Notes: generated by a model from the sequence alone, not told the origin. A stretch of 64,000 bases of DNA from Pseudoalteromonas sp. SMS1 (GCF_021530565.1 NZ_JAKGBI010000016.1:86935-150934); one strand, 5' to 3'. Shown: positions 23,649 through 33,173, counted from the first letter of the stretch. A program made the numbers and translations.

Positions 23649-24527
23649 TTATTTCCAATCAGCGAATTGAGCCAGTAAAAAATCAATGGCAAGCCTCGCG
23701 CGCAAAGGCATAAATTGTTTATTTTGATAAACAATCCAGCTTGTTGCACCACTGATGCAATAGGGCTCTAAAATTGGTACTAAGGTTTGTTGCTCAAGTG
23801 ACTCAGTAAAAGTACTTTGTGGCATGTAAGCAATGCCGAGGCCTTGTTCACAAGCTTCTAGAACGACATTAGCGTTGTTGCTGCGCCACTGACCAGCGAC
23901 TTTAATACTTTGTTTAGTGCCATCAATGTTGAATACCCAATGATCGTTATTCGCAATAATACAGCGATGACTTTTAAGCTGATTTGGGTGGTTTGGTGTG
24001 CCATAAGCTGTAAGGTAGCTCGGCGCGGCAACGACCATCATTGAACGGCTAATTAATCTGCGCGCAATTAAATTAGAATCATTGAGCTCACCATAACGAA
24101 TCGCGAAATCAATACCATCTTCGACGAAGTTAACCATTCGGCTATTGAAGTCGATTTCAATATTTAACTCTGGATGTTGTTTGGCAAACGTCATCAATGC
24201 AGGGGCGATATGACGTTCAGCAAATGCACCGGCAGCACTGACTCTGAGCGTGCCACTTAGGTTGAACTGCTGCTGGTTTAATTGTTCGTTGGCCTGTTGT
24301 AACCCAGCAACGAGCTGTTTGCATTGCTGATAGTAAAAAGCCCCATTTTCAGTGAGATTAATTTGGCGTGTGGTCCGTGCAAGCAAAATACTGCCTGTGC
24401 GTTTTTCTAAGCGCGCGACTTGTCGACTAATATGGCTCGTGGAGCAGCCAAGCTTTTTTGCGGCAGCCGAAAACCCGCCGCTCTCAGCAACCGCAACAAA
24501 TTCAAAAATACCGTCAAAGCTATCCAT
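23649..24527 (-). CDS. LysR-family transcriptional regulator
   Basis: 292 residues. Residues 1-60 form the LysR winged helix (GIFEFVAVAESGGFSAAAKKLGCSTSHISRQVARLEKRTG). Residues about 90-290 form the two-lobed effector domain, with IDFAIRYGELNDSNLIARRL typical of the CrgA/DsdC-like LTTR branch. It is transcribed away from the DJ-1/MDR/GST operon at 24699, with 171 bases between them, the classic arrangement of an LTTR and its target operon. An electrophile or quinone effector would fit the target genes but is inferred. Confidence 0.88.
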   Translation of the reverse strand: MDSFDGIFEFVAVAESGGFSAAAKKLGCSTSHISRQVARLEKRTGSILLARTTRQINLTENGAFYYQQCKQLVAGLQQANEQLNQQQFNLSGTLRVSAAGAFAERHIAPALMTFAKQHPELNIEIDFNSRMVNFVEDGIDFAIRYGELNDSNLIARRLISRSMMVVAAPSYLTAYGTPNHPNQLKSHRCIIANNDHWVFNIDGTKQSIKVAGQWRSNNANVVLEACEQGLGIAYMPQSTFTESLEQQTLVPILEPYCISGATSWIVYQNKQFMPLRARLAIDFLLAQFADWK

Positions 24528-24698
24528 CTAGTTTCTCTATAATCTATTCAAAGGCGAGAGGGTGTATGCCAACATTTAACGCCTATTATTGCTAAATAGC
24601 AAAAGAGATTCACAGATTTAGATAATTATCATTCATGCAGTAACAATATAGAGTTGAATAATCCACTCGAAAGACAACATATACTTAAGGTATTGATC

Positions 24699-25376
24699 AT
24701 GAAAAAAGTACTTATCCCTGTAACTAATCACGCGACATTAGGCAGTACAGATCAAGCAAATGGTACCTATGCGCCTGAGCTAACACACGTAGTGCAGGTG
24801 TTAAATTTACATAATATTGCGTTTGATATTGCCTCAATTCGCGGCGGTAAAGCACCACTTTACGGTACCGATATCGCAGAAGACACGGTCAATAACAAGA
24901 TATTGGGCGACGAAGATTTCCAAGCACAAGTCAACAACACAGTACCGCTTTCGCAAGTGAATATGAATGACTATGACGCTATTTTTTATCCTGGTGGGTT
25001 TGGCTTACTGTCAGATTTGGCGAGTAATAAAGAGGTTGGTGCACTGGCAGCAAGACACTATGAATCAGGTGGCATTATCGCAGCAGTATGCCATGGACCA
25101 GCAGCATTATTACCCATTACGCTCAGTTCAGGTGACCCTTTGCTAGCGAGTAAATCCGTCACAGCATTCACGCGAGAAGAAGAAGTCGACTTTGGCACCA
25201 TCAATGACATTCCATTCTTACTAGAAGAAGCTTTGGCAAGAAAAGCGGGTCAATATAGCAAGGTACAGCCATGGAATGAACTGGTGATTGTAGATGAACG
25301 GGTTATTACAGGTCAAAACCCTGCAAGTGCGCACGCGGTAGGAGAGGCATTAGCTAAGCAACTGGCTAAGCAATAA
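24699..25376 (+). CDS. DJ-1/PfpI-family protein (type 1 glutamine amidotransferase-like)
   Basis: 225 residues from the ATG at 24699 (TAAGG 8 bases upstream; the longer frame to 24654 lacks support). MKKVLIPVTNH, DAIFYPGGFG and the nucleophile elbow AAVCHGPAAL (Cys near 127) mark the Hsp31/DJ-1 group. Members act as glyoxalase III, chaperone or deglycase-like proteins on reactive aldehydes. The following acid and His regions are less clear. It is first in an operon with a medium-chain reductase and a glutathione S-transferase, which together suggest handling of methylglyoxal, enals or quinones. Probably controlled by the divergent LysR. Enzymatic activity is not proven. Confidence 0.82.
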   Translation: MKKVLIPVTNHATLGSTDQANGTYAPELTHVVQVLNLHNIAFDIASIRGGKAPLYGTDIAEDTVNNKILGDEDFQAQVNNTVPLSQVNMNDYDAIFYPGGFGLLSDLASNKEVGALAARHYESGGIIAAVCHGPAALLPITLSSGDPLLASKSVTAFTREEEVDFGTINDIPFLLEEALARKAGQYSKVQPWNELVIVDERVITGQNPASAHAVGEALAKQLAKQ

Positions 25377-25410
25377 AGACTTTTGAGCGAAAAGGAATAA
25401 AGGTTTGATA

Positions 25411-26469
25411 ATGAATCAAAGTATCCATATTAATCGTCAGATTACCTTGGCTGCACGTCCAAATGGTGCGCCAACACCGAACGATTTTAAACTGGTGGAG
25501 TCGCCCATACCGACTCCTGCATATGGCGAAATCTTGTTAAGAACGCGCTATCTCTCGTTAGACCCGTATATGCGTGGCCGTATGAACGATGCTAAGTCAT
25601 ATGCTGACCCCGTTGGCATTGGGGAGGTGATGGTAGGTGGCAGTATCTGCCAAGTGGAAAAATCAAATCATGTTGATTTTGAACAAGGCGATTTAGTTGT
25701 CGCATTTGGTGGCTGGCAAGATTATAGCGTGTCTGATGGTGTTGGGGTTATCAAGCTTGATAAAACGATGCAAAATCCATCGTATGGCTTAGGTGTGCTG
25801 GGGATGCCAGGCCTGACAGCTTATATGGGGTTGCTAGACATTGGTGAACCTCAAGCCGGCGAGACATTAGTCGTGGCGGCGGCGACTGGCGCAGTAGGCA
25901 GTTTAGTTGGTCAGATAGCTAAGCTTAAAGGCTGCAGGGTAGTAGGTATTGCAGGTGGACAGGAAAAGTGCGAATACGCCGTGAATGAATTCGGCTTCGA
26001 TGCTTGTATTGATCATCGCGCTACAGACTTAGATGAACAGCTTGCACAAGCTTGCCCCAACGGCATTGATATTTATTATGAAAATGTTGGAGGCAAAGTT
26101 TTTGACGCCGTGTTACCTCTATTAAACTCGAAAGCACGAGTTCCTCTGTGTGGCTTGATATCACAGTATAATGCAACAGAGTTACCAATAGGCCCTGATC
26201 GCACAGGTGTGTTAATGGGAAATATGTTGGTCAAAAGAATTAAAATGCAGGGGTTTATTGTATTTGATGATTATGGCCATCGTTATAAAGAGTTTCAAGA
26301 TGCGATGGTGCCCTGGTTAATGTCCGGTCAAATCAAATACAAAGAAGACAAAGTCACTGGACTTGAGCAAGCTGTCACTGCATTTATAGGGTTGTTACAA
26401 GGTCAGAATTTTGGCAAGTTAGTTGTGCAAGTGGGTCCTGAGCAATTAGGTCTTGGGATAAAGTCATGA
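25411..26469 (+). CDS. Zinc-independent NADP-dependent alkenal/one oxidoreductase (MDR superfamily)
   Basis: 352 residues from the ATG at 25411 (AAAGG at 7-bp spacing). The N-terminal catalytic domain has LRTRYLSLDPYMRGRMN, the signature of the leukotriene B4 dehydrogenase/CurA/YncB group. The Rossmann part has AATGAVGSLVGQIAKLKGCRVVGIAGG. YENVGGKVFDAVLPLL and GFIVFDDYGHR are also conserved. There are no zinc-ligand Cys clusters. These enzymes reduce the C=C bond of enals and enones with NADPH. The stop overlaps the GST start by 4 bases (ATGA), so the two are translationally coupled. Confidence 0.87.
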   Translation: MNQSIHINRQITLAARPNGAPTPNDFKLVESPIPTPAYGEILLRTRYLSLDPYMRGRMNDAKSYADPVGIGEVMVGGSICQVEKSNHVDFEQGDLVVAFGGWQDYSVSDGVGVIKLDKTMQNPSYGLGVLGMPGLTAYMGLLDIGEPQAGETLVVAAATGAVGSLVGQIAKLKGCRVVGIAGGQEKCEYAVNEFGFDACIDHRATDLDEQLAQACPNGIDIYYENVGGKVFDAVLPLLNSKARVPLCGLISQYNATELPIGPDRTGVLMGNMLVKRIKMQGFIVFDDYGHRYKEFQDAMVPWLMSGQIKYKEDKVTGLEQAVTAFIGLLQGQNFGKLVVQVGPEQLGLGIKS

Positions 26470-27074
26470 TTAAAGTGCATCATTTAAATCAATCTCGCTC
26501 CACGCGGATACTCTGGTTGTTGGAAGAACTGCAAATGGAATATGAGGTTGAGCATCACCAGCGTGATGAGCAGACGCGTCTTGCGCAACCGAGTCTAGGT
26601 CAGGTGCACTCGCTCAATAAAGCGCCCATCATTGAGCATAATAGCCTTAAAATATGCGAATCAGGTGCGATTGTAGAGTACATCCTAGATCACGCCAAGC
26701 ACAGTAATCTGCGCCCTGAAAAAGGTACTCGTGCGTACTACCAATACCTTGAATGGTGCCATTTTGCAGAAGGGTCATTGGCGTTACCTGTGATCGCCAG
26801 CTTATTGATGCAGATGGAGTCGCGAGATGGTGCGCAAGCTATGGATGGGTATATCGCAAAAGAGCTTAAATTAGACTTGTCTTTTATCGATGCAACTTTA
26901 TCAGAGCAAAGATACTTTGCCGGCGAGCAGTTCACTGCTGCTGATATCATGATGACTGTGATATTGGAAATCGCGCTAAGTGCCAACCTTATTGAAAATA
27001 GACCACAAATTTCACGTTACCTAGCAGATATGCAAGCGCGTTGCGCATATCAAAGGGCACGTGCTTATGGTTAA
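26466..27074 (+). CDS. Glutathione S-transferase
   Basis: 202 residues. The thioredoxin-like N-terminal domain (IKVHHLNQSRSTRILWLLEELQMEYEV) carries SRSTRILW at the glutathione site, and KAPIIEHNSLKICESGAIVEYIL has the conserved cis-Pro and ESGAI. The C-terminal helical domain contains FTAADIMMTVILEIA. Cytosolic enzyme conjugating glutathione to electrophiles or isomerising them. The start overlaps the upstream reductase stop (ATGA), so it is the third gene of the DJ-1/MDR/GST operon. A terminator follows. Confidence 0.88.
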   Translation: MIKVHHLNQSRSTRILWLLEELQMEYEVEHHQRDEQTRLAQPSLGQVHSLNKAPIIEHNSLKICESGAIVEYILDHAKHSNLRPEKGTRAYYQYLEWCHFAEGSLALPVIASLLMQMESRDGAQAMDGYIAKELKLDLSFIDATLSEQRYFAGEQFTAADIMMTVILEIALSANLIENRPQISRYLADMQARCAYQRARAYG

Positions 27075-27086
27075 CTAAGCCGCTCA

Positions 27087-27126
27087 ACAAAGCCCGATTT
27101 TATATCGAGCTTTGTGCTTTGTTTTT
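27087..27126. terminator. Bidirectional terminator between GST and ankyrin genes
   Basis: ACAAAGCCCGAT (27087-27098) and ATCGAGCTTTGT (27104-27115) form a 12-bp stem with one mismatch, followed by GCTTTGTTTTT on the plus strand. Confidence 0.75.
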
Positions 27127-27132
27127 ATGGCC

Positions 27133-28158
27133 TTAAAGCGCCGATTTATTTTGTAAAAGTTGAATGATATCGTGGTATTGATATCGTTTGGCCAGTTCCA
27201 GTGGGGTATCATTTTCATAGGTTGTCAAATGGGTGATTGCGCCCCCTTTCAAAAACGCTTTAGCTGCAGCGGTATTGCCATGCCAAATTGCATCATGGAG
27301 TGGGGTATAGCCATTATTTGGCCCTTGTGCATTGAGTACCTCGTTGGCTTTTGGCGCATTGAGCAATAGCTTAACAATGTCAGGGTGCCCCATATATCCG
27401 GCTTTATGAAAAGCGATCGCGTTCATAGGATAGCCAGGGATCGTCTGATCAGCCCCATTCTCTAACAGCAACTTGACGATTTTTGGATAACCGTCTCTGG
27501 CTGCGACAAGCAAAGGCGTGTGCCAATCATTACGGCTAGAATAAACCGGTCTACGTTGATTGACGTCTTGGCCATAATCGATAAGTAACGAGATGCGTTT
27601 TACTTTTTGTGTTTCGTTGAGAAGAGTATCTTCCACCACGTTTAAAATCTTTTGCATAGCAAGTGCACGTTTTAATTCGGCATGCTTGTGATTGAATAGC
27701 TCGCTCAAAGCGTTATATAGCTTGGCCTCGTGGGGTTCGATATTTCGGTCCCATCCTCCGATCATATCTGCTGCGGTCGTACCTGTACGTGTTTTGAGAT
27801 TGATATTTAACTCTGGGTATTGAAATAACAACTCGATATTCGATTTCTTAGAATACCAAGCCGCTACCATCAAGGGGGTGAACCCAGAACGAGGCGCTTG
27901 CAGATTAATAAATGCGCCTTTATCTAACAAATACTTTAAGATGTCATCATGATCTGTTTGAGCGGCGATATGCACAGGGGCGTTACCCATTGCACTGTCT
28001 AATTGGTTTACATCTGCGCCACTTTCAACAAGCATTTTCACTTTTTGTAAGTCGCCATTAATGACCGCTTGATGTAATGGTGGCAAAGGATTGGCTTGAA
28101 CTTGGCCCATCACTAAACAGGCAACCAAAGTTGAAATACGCACAACATGTTTGAGCAT
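27133..28158 (-). CDS. Secreted ankyrin-repeat protein
   Basis: 341 residues from the ATG at 28158 (a TTG at 28173 is less likely). The signal peptide ends at VQAN (about residue 23). Ankyrin repeats are evident at residues about 25-130 (PLHQAVINGDLQKVKMLVESGADVNQ; APVHIAAQTDHDDILKYLLDKGAFIN; TPLMVAAWYSKKSNIELLF) and 210-340 (TPLLVAARDGYPKIVKLLLENGAD; TPLHDAIWHGNTAAAKAFLKGGA), with a helical spacer between. It should be a periplasmic or secreted protein-binding scaffold. It is convergent with the GST operon and has no clear partner gene. Confidence 0.8.
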   Translation of the reverse strand: MLKHVVRISTLVACLVMGQVQANPLPPLHQAVINGDLQKVKMLVESGADVNQLDSAMGNAPVHIAAQTDHDDILKYLLDKGAFINLQAPRSGFTPLMVAAWYSKKSNIELLFQYPELNINLKTRTGTTAADMIGGWDRNIEPHEAKLYNALSELFNHKHAELKRALAMQKILNVVEDTLLNETQKVKRISLLIDYGQDVNQRRPVYSSRNDWHTPLLVAARDGYPKIVKLLLENGADQTIPGYPMNAIAFHKAGYMGHPDIVKLLLNAPKANEVLNAQGPNNGYTPLHDAIWHGNTAAAKAFLKGGAITHLTTYENDTPLELAKRYQYHDIIQLLQNKSAL

Positions 28159-28332
28159 TGAAACCCCCAGCAAATGTCAAAAAAAGAAGCCGCAGTATAA
28201 GTGAGCGAGCAGCTTTTCATTAGAGGAGTAAAAGCTATTTAATTATTAGTCATAGACTAATAATTGCCTTGGCACTTTAGATGCCTAAAGCATTTTGGCA
28301 AAGCTGAGGTTTAGTCTTTTTAAAATCGGGGC

Positions 28333-29388
28333 TTACGCCAATCCATCAAATGTTTTGCTGATAAACAAGTCTTTTTGTTTGATATTCACCAGCGGTTTCC
28401 AAGTTGAGACCATAAATGGAAATTGTATGATGCCGGTTTCTTGGCCGGTCGGCACAAGCGCCATAAATGGGTGACGTTTGTAAGGTTTTGGTTGTGACCC
28501 TGAAATTTGCTTAGCAATCGAGTTGGCTAAGTATTTACCTTGCTCAACGGCTAAATACCCCAACTTGGCCTCACCCACATCCGCAATGTCGCCTATGGCA
28601 TACGTATGTTGTTGTCCAACGACTGCGAGCGTCTCATCTACTATGACTTGACCTTGCGGGTTCAGTACATGTGCATAATGTCGCTTTAAAAATTCGTTAT
28701 TGGGGATAACACCTGTTGCACTAAAGGTGATATCTGGCTTGATTATTTCCCCATTGGTTGTGTTTATGAGCCCATCTTCAGTGTCTTGGTAGCGGGCATT
28801 AAACTGCACTTCAACGCCAATGCGTGTCAGTTGATGGAGTGCTTTTTTGCTTGCCTTGCTTTTGAATCCATTAAGTAGGTGGGGTCCATTGTGGGCCAAA
28901 GTCACGTTTAGGTGCGGCATTGCGTAAGCAAGTTCGCCCGCAAGTTCGACACCGACAACACCACCGCCAAGAATGAGTACATCTGAAGCTTGTTTGAGTG
29001 CATCATGATACGTTTGCAATTCATTATTTCTGCTTTCAAGAGAACTCGCGTCGACTGACTTTGCAAGCGGTAAGCTTGGGTATCTGGACCCCGAAGCGAT
29101 AACAACTTTATCGAAATAGATTGATTCGCCGCTTGCGAGCACTGCGAAATGAGTATTGAGTTCGACGACTGCGCTTTGGATAAATTGGCCATCGAGAAAA
29201 TCGGCATAACGTTTTCTCGACTTTCCGTTGTTTTTCTCTGGGTGTGCTACATCTCTTAGTACGGCGTAAGTCACCTCAAAATAATCCTTTTTATCCACTA
29301 ACATCGTGTTTATACCACGTTTTTCAAGTGCTTGTGCGGTAGAGGCGCCAGCAAAGCCTCCGCCAATGATTAATACCTGTGTTCTCAT
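28333..29388 (-). CDS. FAD-dependent NAD(P)H oxidoreductase, FSP1/NDH-2-like
   Basis: 351 residues. Two dinucleotide-binding motifs are visible: GGGFAGASTAQAL (FAD, residues 8-20) and LILGGGVVGVELAGELAYAM (NAD(P)H, near 145). TYAIGDIADVGEAK is the second FAD motif. The size and the segment DKKDYFEVTYAVLRDVAHPE are close to AIFM2/FSP1-like and type II NADH dehydrogenase-like enzymes that pass electrons to quinones. There is no CxxC redox pair, so it is not a disulfide reductase. It is divergent from a LysR gene (gap 110 bases), the likely regulator. Probably membrane-peripheral. Confidence 0.8.
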   Translation of the reverse strand: MRTQVLIIGGGFAGASTAQALEKRGINTMLVDKKDYFEVTYAVLRDVAHPEKNNGKSRKRYADFLDGQFIQSAVVELNTHFAVLASGESIYFDKVVIASGSRYPSLPLAKSVDASSLESRNNELQTYHDALKQASDVLILGGGVVGVELAGELAYAMPHLNVTLAHNGPHLLNGFKSKASKKALHQLTRIGVEVQFNARYQDTEDGLINTTNGEIIKPDITFSATGVIPNNEFLKRHYAHVLNPQGQVIVDETLAVVGQQHTYAIGDIADVGEAKLGYLAVEQGKYLANSIAKQISGSQPKPYKRHPFMALVPTGQETGIIQFPFMVSTWKPLVNIKQKDLFISKTFDGLA

Positions 29389-29498
29389 ATCTCTGTCTTA
29401 ATTGAATTGGAGCGATGTAGGTAGCTTAACCTGTTGCGAATACGCAATGAATGATGGAAAATGCAACCAGGGTGTGCGTATTTGCAACAAGGCTAAGA

Positions 29499-30377
29499 AT
29501 GAACAAATGGACCGAAGTGAAAACGGCCTATCGTCTAGGTAAGCTTGGTACGCTGAGTGCGACGGCGGAAGATTTGGGGATTCACCGCAGTACCGTTATG
29601 CGTCATATTGATGCATTGGAAGCGACTTTGTCTGTTAAGCTTTTTCAACGTAACGACCGAGGCTACATACCGACCGAAGCTGGGTTAGAAGTCATGCGGC
29701 TTGGAGAGGTGACAGACATTCAATTTACACAGTTTGCAAACAAAGCAAGCAGTGCTGAGTGTGAGTTAGCAGGTAAGCTCAGCATAACATGTGTCAGTGA
29801 ATTAGCCCCAATGCTGATGCCGCTCATTATGGAATATCAGGCCTTATTTCCAAAAATGCAGGTAGATATACTTGGTGATATTCGCAAATTTGCATTGGAG
29901 TACGGCGAAGCCGACGTTGCCATTAGAATGGGTCCAAGACCAGATACGCCAGATAATATCGTTTTTGAATTTGCACAGATAGAATTAAAGCTATGTGCTC
30001 ATGTCGATTACATCGAACGCTTTGGTACTCCAAATAAAAGTAATATCACGGAGCATAAGTTCATCGCTCTAAATGAGCGGGTGGCCCATTTACCCTGGAA
30101 TGAGTGGATTTATAATCATATTCCACCGCAGCAAATTGTGCTGACAAGCTCTGTTGGGCAGGTGCTTAATTATGCATTACATCATGGATTTGGTATTGGC
30201 GTATCCACCAAAGAAACCATTACAAATACTCCTACACTGATTGAAATTGATATTGCACAACAATGGCAAGTGAATGCATGGATGTTGGTACATAGAGATA
30301 TGCTAAATATTCCAAAAGTGAGGGCGTTTATTGATCTCGTTAAGCGCAATCCTTTACACTTAGCGCTCAATATGTGA
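29499..30377 (+). CDS. LysR-family transcriptional regulator
   Basis: 292 residues from the ATG at 29499; the longer in-frame extension begins inside the divergent promoter region. The winged helix is residues 1-60 (NKWTEVKTAYRLGKLGTLSATAEDLGIHRSTVMRHIDALEATL). The effector domain contains ADVAIRMGPRPDTPDN. Position opposite the FSP1-like oxidoreductase gene suggests it controls that gene and itself. Confidence 0.85.
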   Translation: MNKWTEVKTAYRLGKLGTLSATAEDLGIHRSTVMRHIDALEATLSVKLFQRNDRGYIPTEAGLEVMRLGEVTDIQFTQFANKASSAECELAGKLSITCVSELAPMLMPLIMEYQALFPKMQVDILGDIRKFALEYGEADVAIRMGPRPDTPDNIVFEFAQIELKLCAHVDYIERFGTPNKSNITEHKFIALNERVAHLPWNEWIYNHIPPQQIVLTSSVGQVLNYALHHGFGIGVSTKETITNTPTLIEIDIAQQWQVNAWMLVHRDMLNIPKVRAFIDLVKRNPLHLALNM

Positions 30378-30473
30378 CTTACAAAATATGTCGATATTAT
30401 TGTTCGTTTTTAGTTTTGCAAAAATGCTTTTGATTCTTTAAGGTGTTGGCATAACAACAAAAAAGGAAATTCG

Positions 30474-31649
30474 ATGTTTTATGCCAAGGTTGTACTGACT
30501 ACGCTTTTATTTCTTCTCACCACGAGCTCACTCCTTGCAAAAGAGCCACTGACTATAACCAAGACCCTTACTTCAAAAATATTGTCTGAGCAAAGGACGG
30601 TCACAATTTTGCTGCCTGACTCTTACTATAAAAATAAACAAAAGGTTTTCCCAGTCTTGTATCGGCTCGATGGCAAAGAGAATATTCCTTTAGCATCAGC
30701 GGTATTGAACAAGCTTCACCGCTCTGGTGCTGCGCCTGAAATGATCATCGTTGCAATTGAAAACACGGATAGAGCAAGAGATTTGGCTCCAACTGTAAAC
30801 TATGACCCTAGAGGCCCTGTGGGCGTTGGTGGTGGCGGTGATAAATTTTTAGATTTCATAGAAAAAGAGCTGATCCCAGAGATTAATCGCACTTTTCGAA
30901 CACATGATTTTAAGGTCTTTTCAGGAGCGTCTATTGGGGGACTACTGGTGTTGCACGCAATGCAGTCAAGGCCTCATTTATTTCAAGGACATATCGCGTA
31001 CAGCCCTGCTGTATGGTGGGGGGATCAAAGCACGCTAAAAAATGTCAAATCTTTTTTAGCTAAGAGGCAAACATTCGACAATTTCCTCTACATCAATATT
31101 GGCTCAGAGGCCGCGCCAATGCGCGACATTTATAATGAGTTACACTCTTTTCTAGCAAACAATAGACCACACAAATTTAAATTAACGGCGGATACTTTTG
31201 ATGATGTGCCGCATGCGATGACATCTGCGGCAGGGGTGTTTAATGCATATCACAACCTATTTTTGTCCCTCATAATGCCAAGCAGTGCGCTGACGGATGG
31301 AGTGAATTCTATCAAACAGTATTATAAACAGGTTTCGTTTCAACGCGCGGAACTGACACTTCCCGAAGAGTGGGTATTACGTGGGCTAGGCTATGAACTG
31401 GTGGATGCCAAAGATTTTGTTGGGGCGATTGAAATCTTTAAATACAACATCGAACAAAACCCAACAATGGCGAGTGCATACAATGGGTTGGCCTATGCGT
31501 ACGAGCAGAACAAACAATATGCAGCCTCTTTAGAGCAGGTCAATATTGCATTGAAACTGACTAAGAAAGACGATGAGGGTTACAACGTTTACCAGAACCG
31601 TAAACATCGTCTAGTTGCGGCCATAAACAGCAATCAAAATGATTTTTGA
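30474..31649 (+). CDS. Secreted esterase (Fes/S-formylglutathione hydrolase-like) with C-terminal TPR
   Basis: 391 residues. Signal peptide 1-22 (ends SLLAKE). The esterase domain (PF00756 type) shows RTVTILLPDSYY, PVLYRLDGKENI and a Ser elbow GASIGGLL near residue 152. A candidate His is in DDVPHAM. Residues about 295-385 hold two TPR motifs (YELVDAKDFVGAIEIFKYNIEQNP; YEQNKQYAASLEQVNIALKL). This TPR tail is common in one clade of periplasmic esterases of marine bacteria. Members hydrolyse siderophore or acyl esters; the substrate here is not shown. Ribosome site AAAAGGAA lies just upstream. Confidence 0.8.
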   Translation: MFYAKVVLTTLLFLLTTSSLLAKEPLTITKTLTSKILSEQRTVTILLPDSYYKNKQKVFPVLYRLDGKENIPLASAVLNKLHRSGAAPEMIIVAIENTDRARDLAPTVNYDPRGPVGVGGGGDKFLDFIEKELIPEINRTFRTHDFKVFSGASIGGLLVLHAMQSRPHLFQGHIAYSPAVWWGDQSTLKNVKSFLAKRQTFDNFLYINIGSEAAPMRDIYNELHSFLANNRPHKFKLTADTFDDVPHAMTSAAGVFNAYHNLFLSLIMPSSALTDGVNSIKQYYKQVSFQRAELTLPEEWVLRGLGYELVDAKDFVGAIEIFKYNIEQNPTMASAYNGLAYAYEQNKQYAASLEQVNIALKLTKKDDEGYNVYQNRKHRLVAAINSNQNDF

Positions 31650-31835
31650 GATAACAACTGATTGGTTATGCATGCATATCATACAGTTCGCTATTTCAAT
31701 GACTGGATGTCTAGTGTATCTGAAGTACGTCAGATAACTTAATTCTGATAAATTAACCGACTGATTTGGGTGGTTTTTATTGTTTTAATCTGTGGTGCAT
31801 ATAGCTAATTTTGAAGTATAAAATAGGAAAAATAC

Positions 31836-32861
31836 GTGAAAGTGAAATTTTATTGGGCGATGGCGCTAGTCATTTTACTAAATGGGTGCAAAGCAACGAA
31901 ACCTGTCGGGGAAGAAGTAACAGATAAGCCAGTTGTTAAATCAACTGAATTAACAATATCAGAGTTATGTCAGCCCTTAACATTTAGCTGTCATGAGACG
32001 CAAAAACAGCGTGCGTATACTAAAGATGTATGGGCCGGGGTAGCTAAAACACATACGTTTGTTACTGATCATGACGCGCTCTTTATGCTCAATGAATTGA
32101 AAGCTAACACCCAACTAGACAAAGCGTTGATTCACAAACGTAAAGCAGAAATAAAAAATAGAATGGGTAATTACAAAGCGTCTTTACAAGACAACTTAAA
32201 AGCACAATCGCTCGATGTATTACCTGCCCGTATCTATCTTAGCTTATTGTTATTAGAAATTAGAACGCGATTTGTTTTAGAAGAGTTTGATTCCACTAAA
32301 AGTCGAGCCAATAGCTTATGGCAGTACCTTGAACGCCCATACCACCCTGAAGTTGCGACAATACTAGGGTTTATTGCAAAGAAAAAGGGTAACTCTGCTG
32401 AATATGACAAATGGGTGTCACTCATCAAACAAAATGAAACTGAAGCGCGAGCTTCTCAATTACTCGGTGTGTTGGCTGGAGAGCCGGACAAGCACCAAGA
32501 AGAAGAAGAAGAGTCTGCACCGGTATACAAATCAACAGGTAAGTATCCAAAAGAACTCCCTAAGTTTGAAAAAGTCACCCGAGGGCCTAATGCACCGAAG
32601 GTGATTTACAGAAGGGAACCGCGTTACCCAGCACAGGCTGCTCGTTATGATACAGAGGGGAAAGTCGCAATGACCTTTGACGTGAACACAAAAGGCCAAC
32701 CCGTGAATATCAAGGTAGTATATGCTTACCCAGAGGGACTGTTTGAAGAAGCAGGAGTTGAATCTCTTGAGAAGTGGCGTTTCGAGGTCCAATTAGATGG
32801 CAGCGGCGAAGTGATAGATGGCAAGGACTTTTATTTGGTCTTAGCATGGGCTGTTGATTAA
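31836..32861 (+). CDS. Lipoprotein with C-terminal TonB domain
   Basis: 341 residues from a GTG after TAGGAAA. MKVKFYWAMALVILLNGC is a lipoprotein signal (lipobox LLNGC, Cys18). The next residue is Lys, not Asp, so outer-membrane sorting is expected. Residues about 90-215 are helical with TPR-like spacing (NRMGNYKASLQDNLKAQSLD). An acidic/Pro linker leads to a TonB C-terminal domain at about 260-341 (REPRYPAQAARYDTEGKVAMTFDVNTKGQPVNIKVVYAYP and EEAGVESLEKWRF). Normal TonB is anchored in the inner membrane by an N-terminal helix; here the anchor is a lipid. It may be a TonB-fold structural protein rather than an energy transducer. Confidence 0.75.
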   Translation: MKVKFYWAMALVILLNGCKATKPVGEEVTDKPVVKSTELTISELCQPLTFSCHETQKQRAYTKDVWAGVAKTHTFVTDHDALFMLNELKANTQLDKALIHKRKAEIKNRMGNYKASLQDNLKAQSLDVLPARIYLSLLLLEIRTRFVLEEFDSTKSRANSLWQYLERPYHPEVATILGFIAKKKGNSAEYDKWVSLIKQNETEARASQLLGVLAGEPDKHQEEEEESAPVYKSTGKYPKELPKFEKVTRGPNAPKVIYRREPRYPAQAARYDTEGKVAMTFDVNTKGQPVNIKVVYAYPEGLFEEAGVESLEKWRFEVQLDGSGEVIDGKDFYLVLAWAVD

Positions 32862-32877
32862 CGTTATATCTGTTATA

Positions 32878-32923
32878 CAGGGTGAGCAACTCCTTAACTG
32901 GTTAAATCTTGGCTTACCCTGCC
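32878..32923 (+). terminator. Long-stem hairpin after the TonB-domain gene
   Basis: CAGGGTGAGC and GCTTACCCTG pair over 10 bp (one G-T pair) across a long loop, 17 bases past the stop. No T run follows. The remaining gap to 33170 (about 250 AT-rich bases) shows nothing else recognisable. Confidence 0.4.
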
Positions 32924-33173
32924 TTGCTCAAGTTACTTTAACTACCATGCTGTAATGCTGAGCTTTAGAAAGACGAAAAAGCAAGTTAGACTCATCACGA
33001 GTTTTACTAAGTCATTTATTTTTGTATATTTTTAACTACTTTTTGTAGAGCTTATTGTTGTGGTATATAGCCAAATTTAGCGCAGTGTCTTGCAACATTT
33101 GAACCTTCTTTTCACAGAAAATGCCTATTTAATGCAATGAATTCTCATTCCTGTTCGTGTATATTGATATGAT

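Noticed and set aside
24619..24640. Fur-box-like GATAATTATCATTC before the DJ-1 operon
   Set aside because: Only one half matches the Fur consensus well. AT-rich sequence and a divergent LysR explain the region better, so it was not listed as a site.
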